A stretch of 64,000 nucleotides of DNA from Nitrospira sp. (lineage in GTDB: Bacteria > Nitrospirota > Nitrospiria > Nitrospirales > Nitrospiraceae), in the NCBI GenBank assembly GCA_005116835.1, contig SWDM01000013.1, positions 124,001 to 188,000 on the forward strand, in the 5' to 3' direction. The position numbers and the translations under genes are program-made. The notes under the pieces were generated by a model. The model had not been told where the DNA came from, did not search any database, and saw nothing but the letters and a program-made list of their open reading frames with translations. Numbering within the stretch: position 1 is the stretch's first letter; the number at the start of each line of letters is the position of its first letter. Shown piece by piece: positions 25,600-33,253 of the stretch.

Positions 25600-25920
25600 A
25601 TGACAAAGACAGCCGGCATTGTGACGATATCCCTCTTTGTGTCAGGGCTGTGCATCGCGCCGTTTGCCAGCGCGGCGCCTACGAAGCAAAGCAAGATGGC
25701 GGTATGCAATGAACAAGCGAACGACAAAGGGTTGGGTGAAGGGAAAGGAGACGAGAGGAAGGTATTTATGAAAGAATGCCTCTCCGCAAAAACGGCAAAG
25801 GCAGTGAAGACGGGGGGAACTCAGCAGAGCAAGATGAAGTCATGTAACACAGAAGCAGGTACGAAGGGCCTCAAAGGCGACGAACGTAAAACATTTATGA
25901 GCGCTTGCCTTTCCAATTAA
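25600..25920 (+). CDS. PsiF-repeat periplasmic protein
   Basis: A 106-residue secreted protein. The signal peptide (about 1-26, ending ASA) precedes two copies of the PsiF repeat. The first reads KMAVCNEQANDKGLGEGKGD...FMKECL; the second reads KMKSCNTEAGTKGLKGDERK...FMSACL, each with two cysteines. PsiF was named as a phosphate-starvation-inducible protein of unknown function. The ATG has a strong AAAGGAG site 6 bases upstream. No Pho box was recognised. It stands alone with its own promoter and terminator, suggesting good expression. Confidence 0.88.
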   Translation: MTKTAGIVTISLFVSGLCIAPFASAAPTKQSKMAVCNEQANDKGLGEGKGDERKVFMKECLSAKTAKAVKTGGTQQSKMKSCNTEAGTKGLKGDERKTFMSACLSN

Positions 25921-25926
25921 CAACAT

Positions 25927-25956
25927 CGCCCCGCGGCCCATTCGGGCCGCGGGGCG
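25927..25956 (+). terminator. Strong GC hairpin terminator after the PsiF gene
   Basis: CGCCCCGCGGCCC pairs with GGGCCGCGGGGCG around ATTC, a perfect 13-base stem 6 bases after the stop codon. The run of T that normally follows is weak (TATTCTC). Confidence 0.7.
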
Positions 25957-25991
25957 TATTCTCACACCTCACACCAACCAAGCCGGTTCCT

Positions 25992-26094
25992 CTTGTTCAT
26001 TTGGTCTATTGGTTTGTTTTGTTCATTTGGTTGAATCGGACTAATCGGAGAAACCAGATCAACCAAATGAACAAAACAAACCAAACAAACCAGT
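25992..26094. repeat. Word-repeat hairpin (A6)
   Basis: Left arm TTGGTTTGTTTTGTTCATTTGG, right arm CCAAATGAACAAAACAAACC, with a loop diverged to GAATCGGACTAATCGGAG. It lies between convergent PsiF and cysE and could terminate both. Confidence 0.75.
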
Positions 26095-26097
26095 TTT

Positions 26098-26748
26098 CTA
26101 GAGCAGGCGGGGGGGATCCTGGTTTTCCAGTTTCTTCCGAAGTTCGATCAGTTCCTGTTCAAGGGAAAAAAGCCGATCGTGGACTGGGTCAGGCATGTTG
26201 CTATGGTCCATGGTGGCGTCTGGTAATCGCTCGCCTTGAGTCTTGATGACGCGGGCCGGCACTCCAATGACGGTGGAGTTGGCGGCGACATTCTTCAGCA
26301 CCACCGAATTGGCGCCGATCTTCACATTGTCGCCGATGGTGATCCCGCCAAGAATCTTGGCGCCGGCCCCGACGACGACGTGATTGCCGAGCGTGGGATG
26401 GCGTTTCCCTCGCTCCTTCCCCGTGCCCCCAAGCGTCACACCCTGAAAGAGGGTGACGAAATCTCCGATCTCTGCCGTCTCGCCGATCACGACACCCATT
26501 CCATGATCGATGAAGAACCCAATGCCGATCTTCGCCGAGGGATGAATCTCAATCCCTGTCAACACACGGGCCACTTGAGAAATGGCGCGGGGGATGAAGG
26601 GGACATGTCGAACCTTGAGCCAGTGGGACAGGCGATAGGCCAACATGGCATGAAAACCTGCATAGGTCAGCACGACCTCATACCAGCTCGTAGCAGCTGG
26701 ATCTCGATCGAACACGGCCCGCAAATCTGATTTAATGGCTTTAAACAT
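26098..26748 (-). CDS. cysE: Serine O-acetyltransferase
   Basis: Acetylates serine to O-acetylserine for cysteine synthesis. The 216-residue short form has a brief alpha-helical N-domain (about 1-60), then a left-handed beta-helix with hexapeptide repeats. Catalytic-site motifs are [17 protein letters not shown] and [17 protein letters not shown]. The C-terminal tail is helical and charged ([16 protein letters not shown]). The final codons reach the A6 repeat. Upstream is a word repeat of the AAGTC family. Confidence 0.92.
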   Translation of the reverse strand: MFKAIKSDLRAVFDRDPAATSWYEVVLTYAGFHAMLAYRLSHWLKVRHVPFIPRAISQVARVLTGIEIHPSAKIGIGFFIDHGMGVVIGETAEIGDFVTLFQGVTLGGTGKERGKRHPTLGNHVVVGAGAKILGGITIGDNVKIGANSVVLKNVAANSTVIGVPARVIKTQGERLPDATMDHSNMPDPVHDRLFSLEQELIELRKKLENQDPPRLL

Positions 26749-26754
26749 AGCGTC

Positions 26755-26860
26755 AAAATGTCGTCAAGTCATAAAGTCATCAAGTCGAAAGCCTTCAAGT
26801 CGTAATGTCGGAAAGTCGTCAAGTCATAACGTCATCAGGTCGAAAGTCACAAGTCCTCAC
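26755..26860. repeat. AAGTC word repeat, left arm (C2)
   Basis: Tandem words such as GTCGTCAAGTCATAAAGTCATC and AAGTCGAAAGCC. The inverse arm is on the other side of the four-helix-bundle gene (27236-27300), so that gene sits inside the repeat as its loop. Confidence 0.7.
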
Positions 26861-27231
26861 AGCGGATCCTTCGAAGCTAAATAGGTTATAAACCCGGACA
26901 ACGACCTCGCAACCTCTTCGGATTTTGTCCGAAGATCAGAAAACTCCTCGTCAGAGATATACCCCAAGTCCAGTGCGACGAACAGATGACTGCGGACTTC
27001 CCCTGCCGAGCCTTTCGCGATGTACAGAAACCGGTGAAACTCCCTGTCGGAACCTCGTTCAAAACCTTCCGCGATATTGGCCATTACAGAAACTGATGCT
27101 CGCTGAATCTGATCACGGAGGCCAAAATCCTTCTCGAATTTCCCTCTCCCACTGACACGATAGACAGCTGAAACCAGTTCCCTTGCTGCTTGCCAAGATT
27201 TGATATCCTCAAATCGCTCTATCGTAGCCAA
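26857..27231 (-). CDS. Four-helix-bundle protein (23S rRNA intervening-sequence type)
   Basis: A 124-residue protein of the S23/IVP-like four-helix-bundle family. Family features are FEDIKSWQAARELVSAVYR, FGLRDQIQRASVSVMANIAEGFERG, FHRFLYIAKGSAGEVRSHLFVALDLGYI (residue positions about 7, 36 and 66) and a closing helix. In some bacteria homologues are encoded inside 23S rRNA intervening sequences; here the gene is free-standing. Its role is unknown. It is flanked on both sides by inverted AAGTC word repeats and its start overlaps none of the neighbouring genes. Confidence 0.85.
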   Translation of the reverse strand: MATIERFEDIKSWQAARELVSAVYRVSGRGKFEKDFGLRDQIQRASVSVMANIAEGFERGSDREFHRFLYIAKGSAGEVRSHLFVALDLGYISDEEFSDLRTKSEEVARSLSGFITYLASKDPL

Positions 27232-27235
27232 TATT

Positions 27236-27300
27236 CACTCTTCAACTTGATGACCTGACGACTTGATGACTTTCCGGCTTTATGACATTCCGACTTTCAG
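27236..27300. repeat. AAGTC word repeat, right arm (C3)
   Basis: Words AACTTGATGACCTGACGACTT and GACTTTCCGGCTTTATGAC are the inverse of those in C2. The last bases reach the stop of ispF at 27297. Confidence 0.7.
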
Positions 27301-27770
27301 ACCTTCTCAATCAAACACACTGCTTGCGCGGCGATCCCTTCTTCCCGGCCAATCATGCCGATTCCTTCTCCACTCTTGACCTTGACGTTGACGAGGTCCG
27401 GATCAATCCCGAGCACCTGCGCCATCTGCTGTTGCATCCCGGCCAGATACGAACTGAGCCGAGGAGCCTGCGCGATAATGACGGTGTCGACGTTGACGAT
27501 ACGATACCCCTTTCCCCGCAACTTCCCGACCACGTCCTCCAGCAGCTTCAGGCTTGAAATATCTTTGAACTTCTGATCGGAGCTGGGATAATGCCGGCCC
27601 AGATCCCCTTCGCCCATTGCTCCAAGCAGCGCATCGCAGAGGGCATGGACCAAGGCATCGGAATCGGAATGTCCCAACAAACCCTTGCTATGGGGCACCT
27701 CGATTCCGCCAAGAATCAGTTTCCGTCCTGCTCCCAGCGGATGGATGTCGTAGCCGCAACCGATTCGCAT
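27297..27770 (-). CDS. ispF: 2-C-methyl-D-erythritol 2,4-cyclodiphosphate synthase
   Basis: Fifth step of the MEP isoprenoid pathway. The 157 residues show GYDIHPL (residues 6-12, zinc Asp and His), LLGHSDSDALVHALCDALLGA (zinc His) and GDLGRHYPSSD. The conserved KVKSGEGIGMIGREEGIAAQA is the C-terminal substrate-site segment. It is separated from ispD upstream by a word repeat, although the two are often fused or overlapping in other bacteria. Confidence 0.95.
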   Translation of the reverse strand: MRIGCGYDIHPLGAGRKLILGGIEVPHSKGLLGHSDSDALVHALCDALLGAMGEGDLGRHYPSSDQKFKDISSLKLLEDVVGKLRGKGYRIVNVDTVIIAQAPRLSSYLAGMQQQMAQVLGIDPDLVNVKVKSGEGIGMIGREEGIAAQAVCLIEKV

Positions 27771-27784
27771 GCGCTTCGCTCCTC

Positions 27785-27875
27785 GTTATTCGTTAAACGT
27801 CAATCGTTAACCGTGGAAGAAGCCTAATCCTGTGAGACATATCGCATTTCGCGATTAACGTTGAACAATTCACGT
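27785..27875. repeat. Word-repeat hairpin, GTTAAACGT subtype (B4)
   Basis: CGTTAAACGTCAATCGTTAACCG faces CGATTAACGTTGAACAATTCACG and TTTAACG, around a short loop. It fills the ispD-ispF gap. Confidence 0.6.
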
Positions 27876-28568
27876 TTAACGCCCCTTCCGCGAAGCCAAG
27901 ATCGCTTCGCCGATCACCATGTCTTCAGGCCTCGTTACCTTGATATTCTCCCCGCTTCCCTCCACCACCGTGACTGAATATCCCAGCCACTCGACCAGAA
28001 AGGCGTCATCGGTAGCTCGAATCCCTTCGGCATGCGCTTTCTCGTGGGCCATCTCAATCCAGTCCCGTCGAAAGGCCTGCGGAGTTTGAGCCAGCCACAA
28101 GGGAGCGCGATCGACGGTTCGCTCGATTGTTCCATCGGTCCGTACCTGCTTCACAGTGTCCCGCATCGGAAGCGCGATAATTGCCGCGCCCTCTTTTCTC
28201 GCCGCAGCCACAACCTCGGCAATCATCCCGATAGTCATAAATGGACGGACTGCGTCATGGATGATGACGATCTCTGTGTCTGAGGGAACCTGCGCAAGCG
28301 CGTGCCTCACTGAGTCCTGGCGCTCGGCGCCGCCCGCCACGACCTTTGTAACCTTGGTGAAACGATGCCGCGAGACGATCTCCTTCTCGCAATAGTCGAT
28401 ATCGGCAGACGGAACGGCAAGAATAATCTGGTCGACTACGGAAGCGGCTTGCAAGGTTCGCAACGACTGAACGATCAGCGGCTCACCGCCCAACGATAGA
28501 AATTGCTTGGGAACGGAGCCGCCCATCCGAAGCCCGCGGCCGGCTGCAGGCACGAGCGCCACCACCAA
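27876..28568 (-). CDS. ispD: 2-C-methyl-D-erythritol 4-phosphate cytidylyltransferase
   Basis: Third step of the MEP pathway, forming CDP-ME. The 230 residues begin VALVPAAGRGLRMGGSVPKQ, the CTP-binding signature. HDAVRPF and RATDDAFLVEW are the later conserved motifs, and the length is typical. It starts just inside a word-repeat hairpin (28582-28658) that separates it from the HtrA gene. Confidence 0.95.
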   Translation of the reverse strand: MVVALVPAAGRGLRMGGSVPKQFLSLGGEPLIVQSLRTLQAASVVDQIILAVPSADIDYCEKEIVSRHRFTKVTKVVAGGAERQDSVRHALAQVPSDTEIVIIHDAVRPFMTIGMIAEVVAAARKEGAAIIALPMRDTVKQVRTDGTIERTVDRAPLWLAQTPQAFRRDWIEMAHEKAHAEGIRATDDAFLVEWLGYSVTVVEGSGENIKVTRPEDMVIGEAILASRKGR

Positions 28569-28581
28569 AGGAGCCTCCTCA

Positions 28582-28658
28582 CTTGTTTATTTGGTTTGTT
28601 TAGTTTGTTTAGTTGAACGAAACTAACCAGATGAACCAAATCAACCAAACAAACCAGC
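28582..28658 (-). repeat. Word-repeat hairpin (A7)
   Basis: TTGTTTATTTGGTTTGTTTAG on the left; CCAAATCAACCAAACAAACC on the right. On the minus strand the loop reads AGTTTCGTTCAAC, the conserved form. Confidence 0.75.
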
Positions 28659-28676
28659 TTATTCTTCCGCAACCAG

Positions 28677-30194
28677 TTAAGGCCGCAGCGTGAGATAGAT
28701 CGCCTGGCCCTTCCGTTTCAGCAGCAAGAGCACCGCTTGATCCTTGGCAAGGCCTGATGCGGCATGCTCGTAAGATTTGAGCGATGTCACCGCTCGCCGA
28801 TTGACTTCGAGAATCACATCGCCTTCACGGACACCCATCTCTTCCGCCGTGCTTCCGGACTTGACCCGAACCACCACCACGCCACGCTCGACGCCCTTTA
28901 ATCCGTACCGAGTCGCTAACTCTTCGTTGACTTCGCGGACTTCAATGTCCGAAAGGAGCCCCGTCGGCACCGCTGACTCCCTGCTCTCTTCTGCACCGGG
29001 CTGGCCTAACGATTTTGGCTGTTCGACAATGGTGACATCAAGCGTCTTCGGCTTCTTGTCTCGGATCAGCTTGACCGAGACCTTCTTACCGATCGGAGTC
29101 TGCGCAACGGCATTCCGCAAATGCGTCGGCGAATCCATCGACTTGCCGTCATATTCGACAATGACATCCGCCCGCTCGAAGCCCGCCTTCTTCGCCGGAC
29201 TCTCCTCCATAATATCGCTGACGAGCACGCCTTTCGTCTCCGTGATCCCGAACTGCATGGCCAACTCAGGCGTCAAGTCTTGAATGGCGACACCGAGCCA
29301 GCCGCGGACGACCTTCCCCGTCCGCACCAACTGATCCATGATGGAACGAGACAGATTGCTCGGCACGGCAAACCCTATGCCCATGTTGCCGCCGCTTTGG
29401 CTGAAGATCGCCGTATTGATCCCAACCAATTCGCCCCGCACATTGACGAGCGCGCCTCCTGAATTGCCCGGATTGATCGCCGCATCGGTCTGGATGAAGT
29501 CTTCGTATTCGGCTATACCCATGCTGGCCCGGCCGACTGCGCTCACGATCCCCATCGTCACGGTCTGGGTCAGCCCGAATGGACTCCCAACGGCCAATAC
29601 ATACTCCCCAACCTCCAGCTGGTCGGAATCGGCCCAGGGAATGGTCGCGAGCCCTGTCGCCTCGATTTTCACGATCGCGATATCTGTCTTCGCATCGGTT
29701 CCGATCAACTTGCCTTTAAACTCCCGCTTGTCCGATAAAAAGACCCGGATATCGTCGGCCTTGTTCACCACATGGTTATTAGTGACGATCAAACCGTTAG
29801 ATTCGACAATCACTCCGGACCCCTGGCCCCGTTCTTTCGGCTCTCGCTGCGGACCATCGCGCTTGAACAATTCATCGCCGAAGAACTTACGGAAAAATGG
29901 ATCGTCGAGCGGCGAACCGTGAGGGCCCTCTCCTGATTTTCCGCTTCTCGTCGCCGCAATGTTGACGACCGCCGGCTTGACCGACTTGGCGATCTCGACG
30001 AAGTTTTTTCCACTGCCCCCTCCCATCGGCAACTGTGGCGCAGTCGCCACAGGAAGAGCGATGGGGCTGGGAATCGGCTCAGGCCCGGCCGTACCGGTCG
30101 GCAACCAACCCATGTTGGAGGCCACCACGACCCCGATAATGATCCCCCCTGTGAGCAGGGTAAAGGGAAGCAGCCACGTACGAATGAGTTTCAT
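28677..30194 (-). CDS. HtrA/DegP-type periplasmic serine protease
   Basis: Periplasmic quality-control protease of 505 residues with an N-terminal membrane anchor or signal (about 8-27). The catalytic triad is H141 (TNNHVV), D171 (KTDIAIVK) and S245 (NPGNSGGALV). Two PDZ domains follow, at about 285-390 (GVLVSDIMEESPAKKAGFERAD) and 405-500 (GVVVVRVKSGSTAEEMGVREGD). The layout matches DegP/DegQ. It is likely to be stress-induced in life, but no sigma-E or CpxR site was recognised. Confidence 0.94.
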   Translation of the reverse strand: MKLIRTWLLPFTLLTGGIIIGVVVASNMGWLPTGTAGPEPIPSPIALPVATAPQLPMGGGSGKNFVEIAKSVKPAVVNIAATRSGKSGEGPHGSPLDDPFFRKFFGDELFKRDGPQREPKERGQGSGVIVESNGLIVTNNHVVNKADDIRVFLSDKREFKGKLIGTDAKTDIAIVKIEATGLATIPWADSDQLEVGEYVLAVGSPFGLTQTVTMGIVSAVGRASMGIAEYEDFIQTDAAINPGNSGGALVNVRGELVGINTAIFSQSGGNMGIGFAVPSNLSRSIMDQLVRTGKVVRGWLGVAIQDLTPELAMQFGITETKGVLVSDIMEESPAKKAGFERADVIVEYDGKSMDSPTHLRNAVAQTPIGKKVSVKLIRDKKPKTLDVTIVEQPKSLGQPGAEESRESAVPTGLLSDIEVREVNEELATRYGLKGVERGVVVVRVKSGSTAEEMGVREGDVILEVNRRAVTSLKSYEHAASGLAKDQAVLLLLKRKGQAIYLTLRP

Positions 30195-30258
30195 AGGTAT
30201 TCCTTGTTCGTCATCTCTTATGAAGCAACCAGTTCACAGGGCATGCGCATCCACCGCA

Positions 30259-31182
30259 TCACTTTGTCTCGCCGGAATAGATCCCCATGATGGTATGGAG
30301 AAATTTGATGGCCTCCGCTTTAGGCCGTTGGAATGAGTTCCGCCCAATAATAGAGCCAAACCCGCCGCCGTCGCGAATGGCTCGCGCCTCCTCAAACACA
30401 TGCTGATCCTCGCTCTTGGCCCCTCCGGAGAAAATCACGATCCGGCGCCCATCGAACGAACTCTGCACCACATGCTTGACCCGCTCCGCCAGGGTCGCGA
30501 CCGGAATCTTCACCGATTCATACACCTTCTTCGCGGCTGCCTGTTCAAGATACGCCGTGGGCAGCTTGACCTTAATGACATGGGCGCCGAGCTGGGCTGC
30601 AATCTGCGCTGCATAGGCCACCACATCGATCGCGGTCTCCCCTTCCTTACTGAGTATCGACCCTCGCGGGTACGACCACACGACGACCGCCAGGCCGGAT
30701 TCCTTCGCCTCTTCTGCAATCGCGCGTAATTGTTCATACATGGCTTTGCAGTGCGATGACCCTGGATAGATCGTAAATCCGACCGCCGAACAACCGAGCC
30801 GGAGCGCATCCTTCACGCTGCCGGTCACCGAGGGCAAGGGGTCTTTCTCGTCGTGCAAGACATCATGATTGTTCAACTTGAGAATCAACGGAATCTGGCC
30901 GGCGAATTCAGCTGCGCCTGCCTCAAGAAACCCCAGCGGAGCCGCATAAGCATTGCATCCTGCATCGATCGCCAACTGAAAATGATAGGAGGGATTGTAC
31001 CCCCCTGGGTTGGCGGCAAAGCTCCGAGCCGGACCATGCTCGAACCCTTGATCCACCGGAAGGATGACCAGCTTCCCAGTCCCTGCCAACTTGCCGTGGC
31101 GGAGCAGACGGGCGATGTTCGTTCTCGTTCCCACATTGTCGCTGCTGTACCAACTCAGAATTTCCTTCACCCGATCAGCCAT
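30259..31182 (-). CDS. fbaB: Class I fructose-bisphosphate aldolase (DhnA/FbaB type)
   Basis: A Schiff-base aldolase of 307 residues, of the DhnA type rather than the Zn class II type. Visible motifs are LPVDQGFEHGPARSF (about 38), VGFTIYPGSSH, VVVWSYPRGS and the Schiff-base lysine region VIKVKLPTAY, followed by GRRIVIFSGGAKS. It precedes fbp by position (fbp is just upstream on the same strand). The two together serve glycolysis/gluconeogenesis, separated by a GTGAAACGT-type repeat. Confidence 0.9.
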   Translation of the reverse strand: MADRVKEILSWYSSDNVGTRTNIARLLRHGKLAGTGKLVILPVDQGFEHGPARSFAANPGGYNPSYHFQLAIDAGCNAYAAPLGFLEAGAAEFAGQIPLILKLNNHDVLHDEKDPLPSVTGSVKDALRLGCSAVGFTIYPGSSHCKAMYEQLRAIAEEAKESGLAVVVWSYPRGSILSKEGETAIDVVAYAAQIAAQLGAHVIKVKLPTAYLEQAAAKKVYESVKIPVATLAERVKHVVQSSFDGRRIVIFSGGAKSEDQHVFEEARAIRDGGGFGSIIGRNSFQRPKAEAIKFLHTIMGIYSGETK

Positions 31183-31204
31183 GTCTCTCCTCCCCTGGAT
31201 TCAT

Positions 31205-31303
31205 TGAACGTTAAACGTGAGACGTGAAAAGTGAAAAGTGAAATGTCAAAAACCTGACCGTGCTCCCCTTCATTTCACGTTTTACCTTTCACGTTTCACG
31301 ACG
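31205..31303. repeat. Word-repeat hairpin, GTGAAACGT family (B5)
   Basis: Left arm GTTAAACGTGAGACGTGAAAAG with GTGAAAAGTGAAATG; right arm CATTTCACGTTTTACC and CTTTCACGTTTCACG. The loop (GTGCTCCCCTTC) resembles that of B1 read in reverse complement. Confidence 0.75.
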
Positions 31304-31304
31304 A

Positions 31305-32309
31305 TTACCGTCTGCCTTGGATAAATACCTCTGCGTCGCGCACGTCCTCCGCACTGCCAATGATCAAGGGTACCCGCTGATGCAGCTGCTTGGCCTCCAC
31401 GTCGAGGATGCGCATCGTACCAGTACTGGCACGGCCACCGGCCTGTTCGACCACCATTGCCAAGGGATTCGCTTCATATAATAACCGAAGTTTGCCCTCC
31501 GGTTTATCCAGCTCGCCAGGATAGAGATAGATGCCGCCTCCAAGAAGAATCCGGTGTACATCCGCCACCAAACAGCCGGAATAGCGGACGCTATAGGGGC
31601 GCTCGGTCGCTGTATCCTTGACTTTCAGGCTGTCGATATACTTCTGCGTCCCTCCGGACCACTTATGATAGTTGCCTTCATTCACACCATACACCTTGCC
31701 GCGAGACGGAGTGTGGATCTGCTCATGCGACAGGAGATACTCCCCAATGCCAGGTTCCAACGTAAATCCGTGAACTCCTTGTCCAATTGTATAAACCAGC
31801 ATCGTACTCGACCCGTAGAGGAGATAGCCGGCTGCAATCTGCTCAGTTCCCTTGTGGACCAGGTCATGCTCGGTAGGCATCCGGTCCTTATCTCGCAACC
31901 TCACAATGGAAAAAATCGTCCCAAGCGGCATGTTGCAGTCCGTATTCGATGAACCATCGAGAGGATCGAAGAGCAACATATATTGGGCCTGCGGCCAATG
32001 ATCGGGAAGCAAGACCGGTTTCTCCATCTCTTCCGAGGCCAGTGCGCAGACAAGTCCACTCTGCTGAAAGACCTTGAGGAACGTCTCGTTCGCAATCTCA
32101 TCAAGTTTCTTGACTGTTTCTCCCTGCACATTGACTTCGCCGGTCGTTCCCAGGATATCGATCAGCCCGGCGCGTCTAAGATCCTGCGCGAGAAGTTTCC
32201 CAACCAGGCCGACCTGGACTAAAAGCCTAGCTAACTCCTGGGTGGCTCCCTGGTGGTTCGCCTGCTTCTGGGTGATAAAGCTGCTTAAAGTAAGAGGAAA
32301 TTGTCCCAT
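31305..32309 (-). CDS. fbp: Fructose-1,6-bisphosphatase class I
   Basis: Dephosphorylates fructose-1,6-bisphosphate. From the ATG at 32309 it has 334 residues. The metal and phosphate motifs are GEVNVQGETVKKLDEIANE (about 70), ALASEEMEKP and LFDPLDGSSNTDCN (about 113-126). KYIDSLKV and YLYPGE belong to the substrate site. The upstream extension to 32417 lacks family resemblance. It is the gluconeogenic partner of the aldolase downstream. Confidence 0.94.
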   Translation of the reverse strand: MGQFPLTLSSFITQKQANHQGATQELARLLVQVGLVGKLLAQDLRRAGLIDILGTTGEVNVQGETVKKLDEIANETFLKVFQQSGLVCALASEEMEKPVLLPDHWPQAQYMLLFDPLDGSSNTDCNMPLGTIFSIVRLRDKDRMPTEHDLVHKGTEQIAAGYLLYGSSTMLVYTIGQGVHGFTLEPGIGEYLLSHEQIHTPSRGKVYGVNEGNYHKWSGGTQKYIDSLKVKDTATERPYSVRYSGCLVADVHRILLGGGIYLYPGELDKPEGKLRLLYEANPLAMVVEQAGGRASTGTMRILDVEAKQLHQRVPLIIGSAEDVRDAEVFIQGRR

Positions 32310-32367
32310 GATGTTGAGGGCAAGTATAACTGTTTTGAGCGAGGCGGGCAATGAATGGCTGAGGTCG

Positions 32368-33174
32368 TTACCGGGCCGGTGCCTCAGCCGGCAATCCGCT
32401 GACGAGATCGGCCACAATCGACCCGATGATGACCTTGGCCTTCATGCGAACCGGAATACGCCGATCGTCGTTCGTAAACCAGACCCGGATGTTGCCTTGG
32501 TTGAGGAAGAGCCCTTGGAACGGCATGACGACCAACACACGAGCCGTTTCAACCTCCCCCCACGGACCGCTGACCGTTTCGATCTCCTCCACATGTACTT
32601 CGAGCTTGCGATTCTTTTTATCATGATAGACGTTCATCGTCATGGTTGCGCCTGGCTGTAGCGGCAACATGCTGCGAGCAAAATAGAGGCAGGAGATGAC
32701 ATCCTGGGTGCCAGGCGGGATCTCCGATGTTTCAGTCACCCCATCTTTGACAGCCGTGACCGTCCCCTCTTTATGATGGAACCTGTACTCGATATCTTCC
32801 TTCTTCTTCCCTTCACGCCGCTTGAAAGTCAGATGCTCCGGAAGCAGCGTAGCAGGATCTACGATCGACTCAACCCAGTTATCCACGGGGAAAAACTTGG
32901 TGATGGCAGGCCTCGACTGGGCCGTGGTAATCAATTTTGCCAGCGGCCGCTCTCCATCCATGCCGGCACCGTTGATCGTCATCACAGCTGTGCCGGCTGT
33001 GATATAGAGCCAGGAAATGTCGTAGGTAAGTTGTTCGCCGACTTGGAAGGATCGGGTTGAGGGTGGATTATCCCCGGGCTCCGCCCATGAGACCGAGCCA
33101 TTCACTGCACCCAAGATCAGGCAGGCCAGAACGAGCCAGGCACGGAACTGGTTTGTTTTGTTTATTTGGTTCAT
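32368..33174 (-). CDS. DUF3108 periplasmic/outer-membrane beta-barrel-like protein
   Basis: A 268-residue protein with a signal peptide (hydrophobic 11-31, likely cut after SWA). It matches DUF3108: FQVGEQLTYDISWLYITAG, DNWVESIVDP and FLNQGNIRVWFTNDDRRIPVRM are typical. The function of the family is unknown. The first ten codons (MNQINKTNQF) are supplied by the word-repeat at 33148-33174, so its start codon lies inside a repeat. This makes the true start uncertain; no other in-frame ATG lies before the hydrophobic segment. Confidence 0.82.
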   Translation of the reverse strand: MNQINKTNQFRAWLVLACLILGAVNGSVSWAEPGDNPPSTRSFQVGEQLTYDISWLYITAGTAVMTINGAGMDGERPLAKLITTAQSRPAITKFFPVDNWVESIVDPATLLPEHLTFKRREGKKKEDIEYRFHHKEGTVTAVKDGVTETSEIPPGTQDVISCLYFARSMLPLQPGATMTMNVYHDKKNRKLEVHVEEIETVSGPWGEVETARVLVVMPFQGLFLNQGNIRVWFTNDDRRIPVRMKAKVIIGSIVADLVSGLPAEAPAR

Positions 33175-33250
33175 TTGGTTTGTTTGGTTTAACTAAATAA
33201 ACAAGAAAAACCAAATAAACGAGACAGACCGAACAGACCAAATGAGCCAG
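33148..33250. repeat. Word-repeat hairpin (A8)
   Basis: CTGGTTTGTTTTGTTTATTTGG and TTTGGTTTGTTTGG face AAACCAAATAAACGAGAC and CCAAATGAGCC. It overlaps the start of the DUF3108 gene and reaches within a few bases of the next upstream gene's stop. Confidence 0.75.
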
Positions 33251-33253
33251 CCC

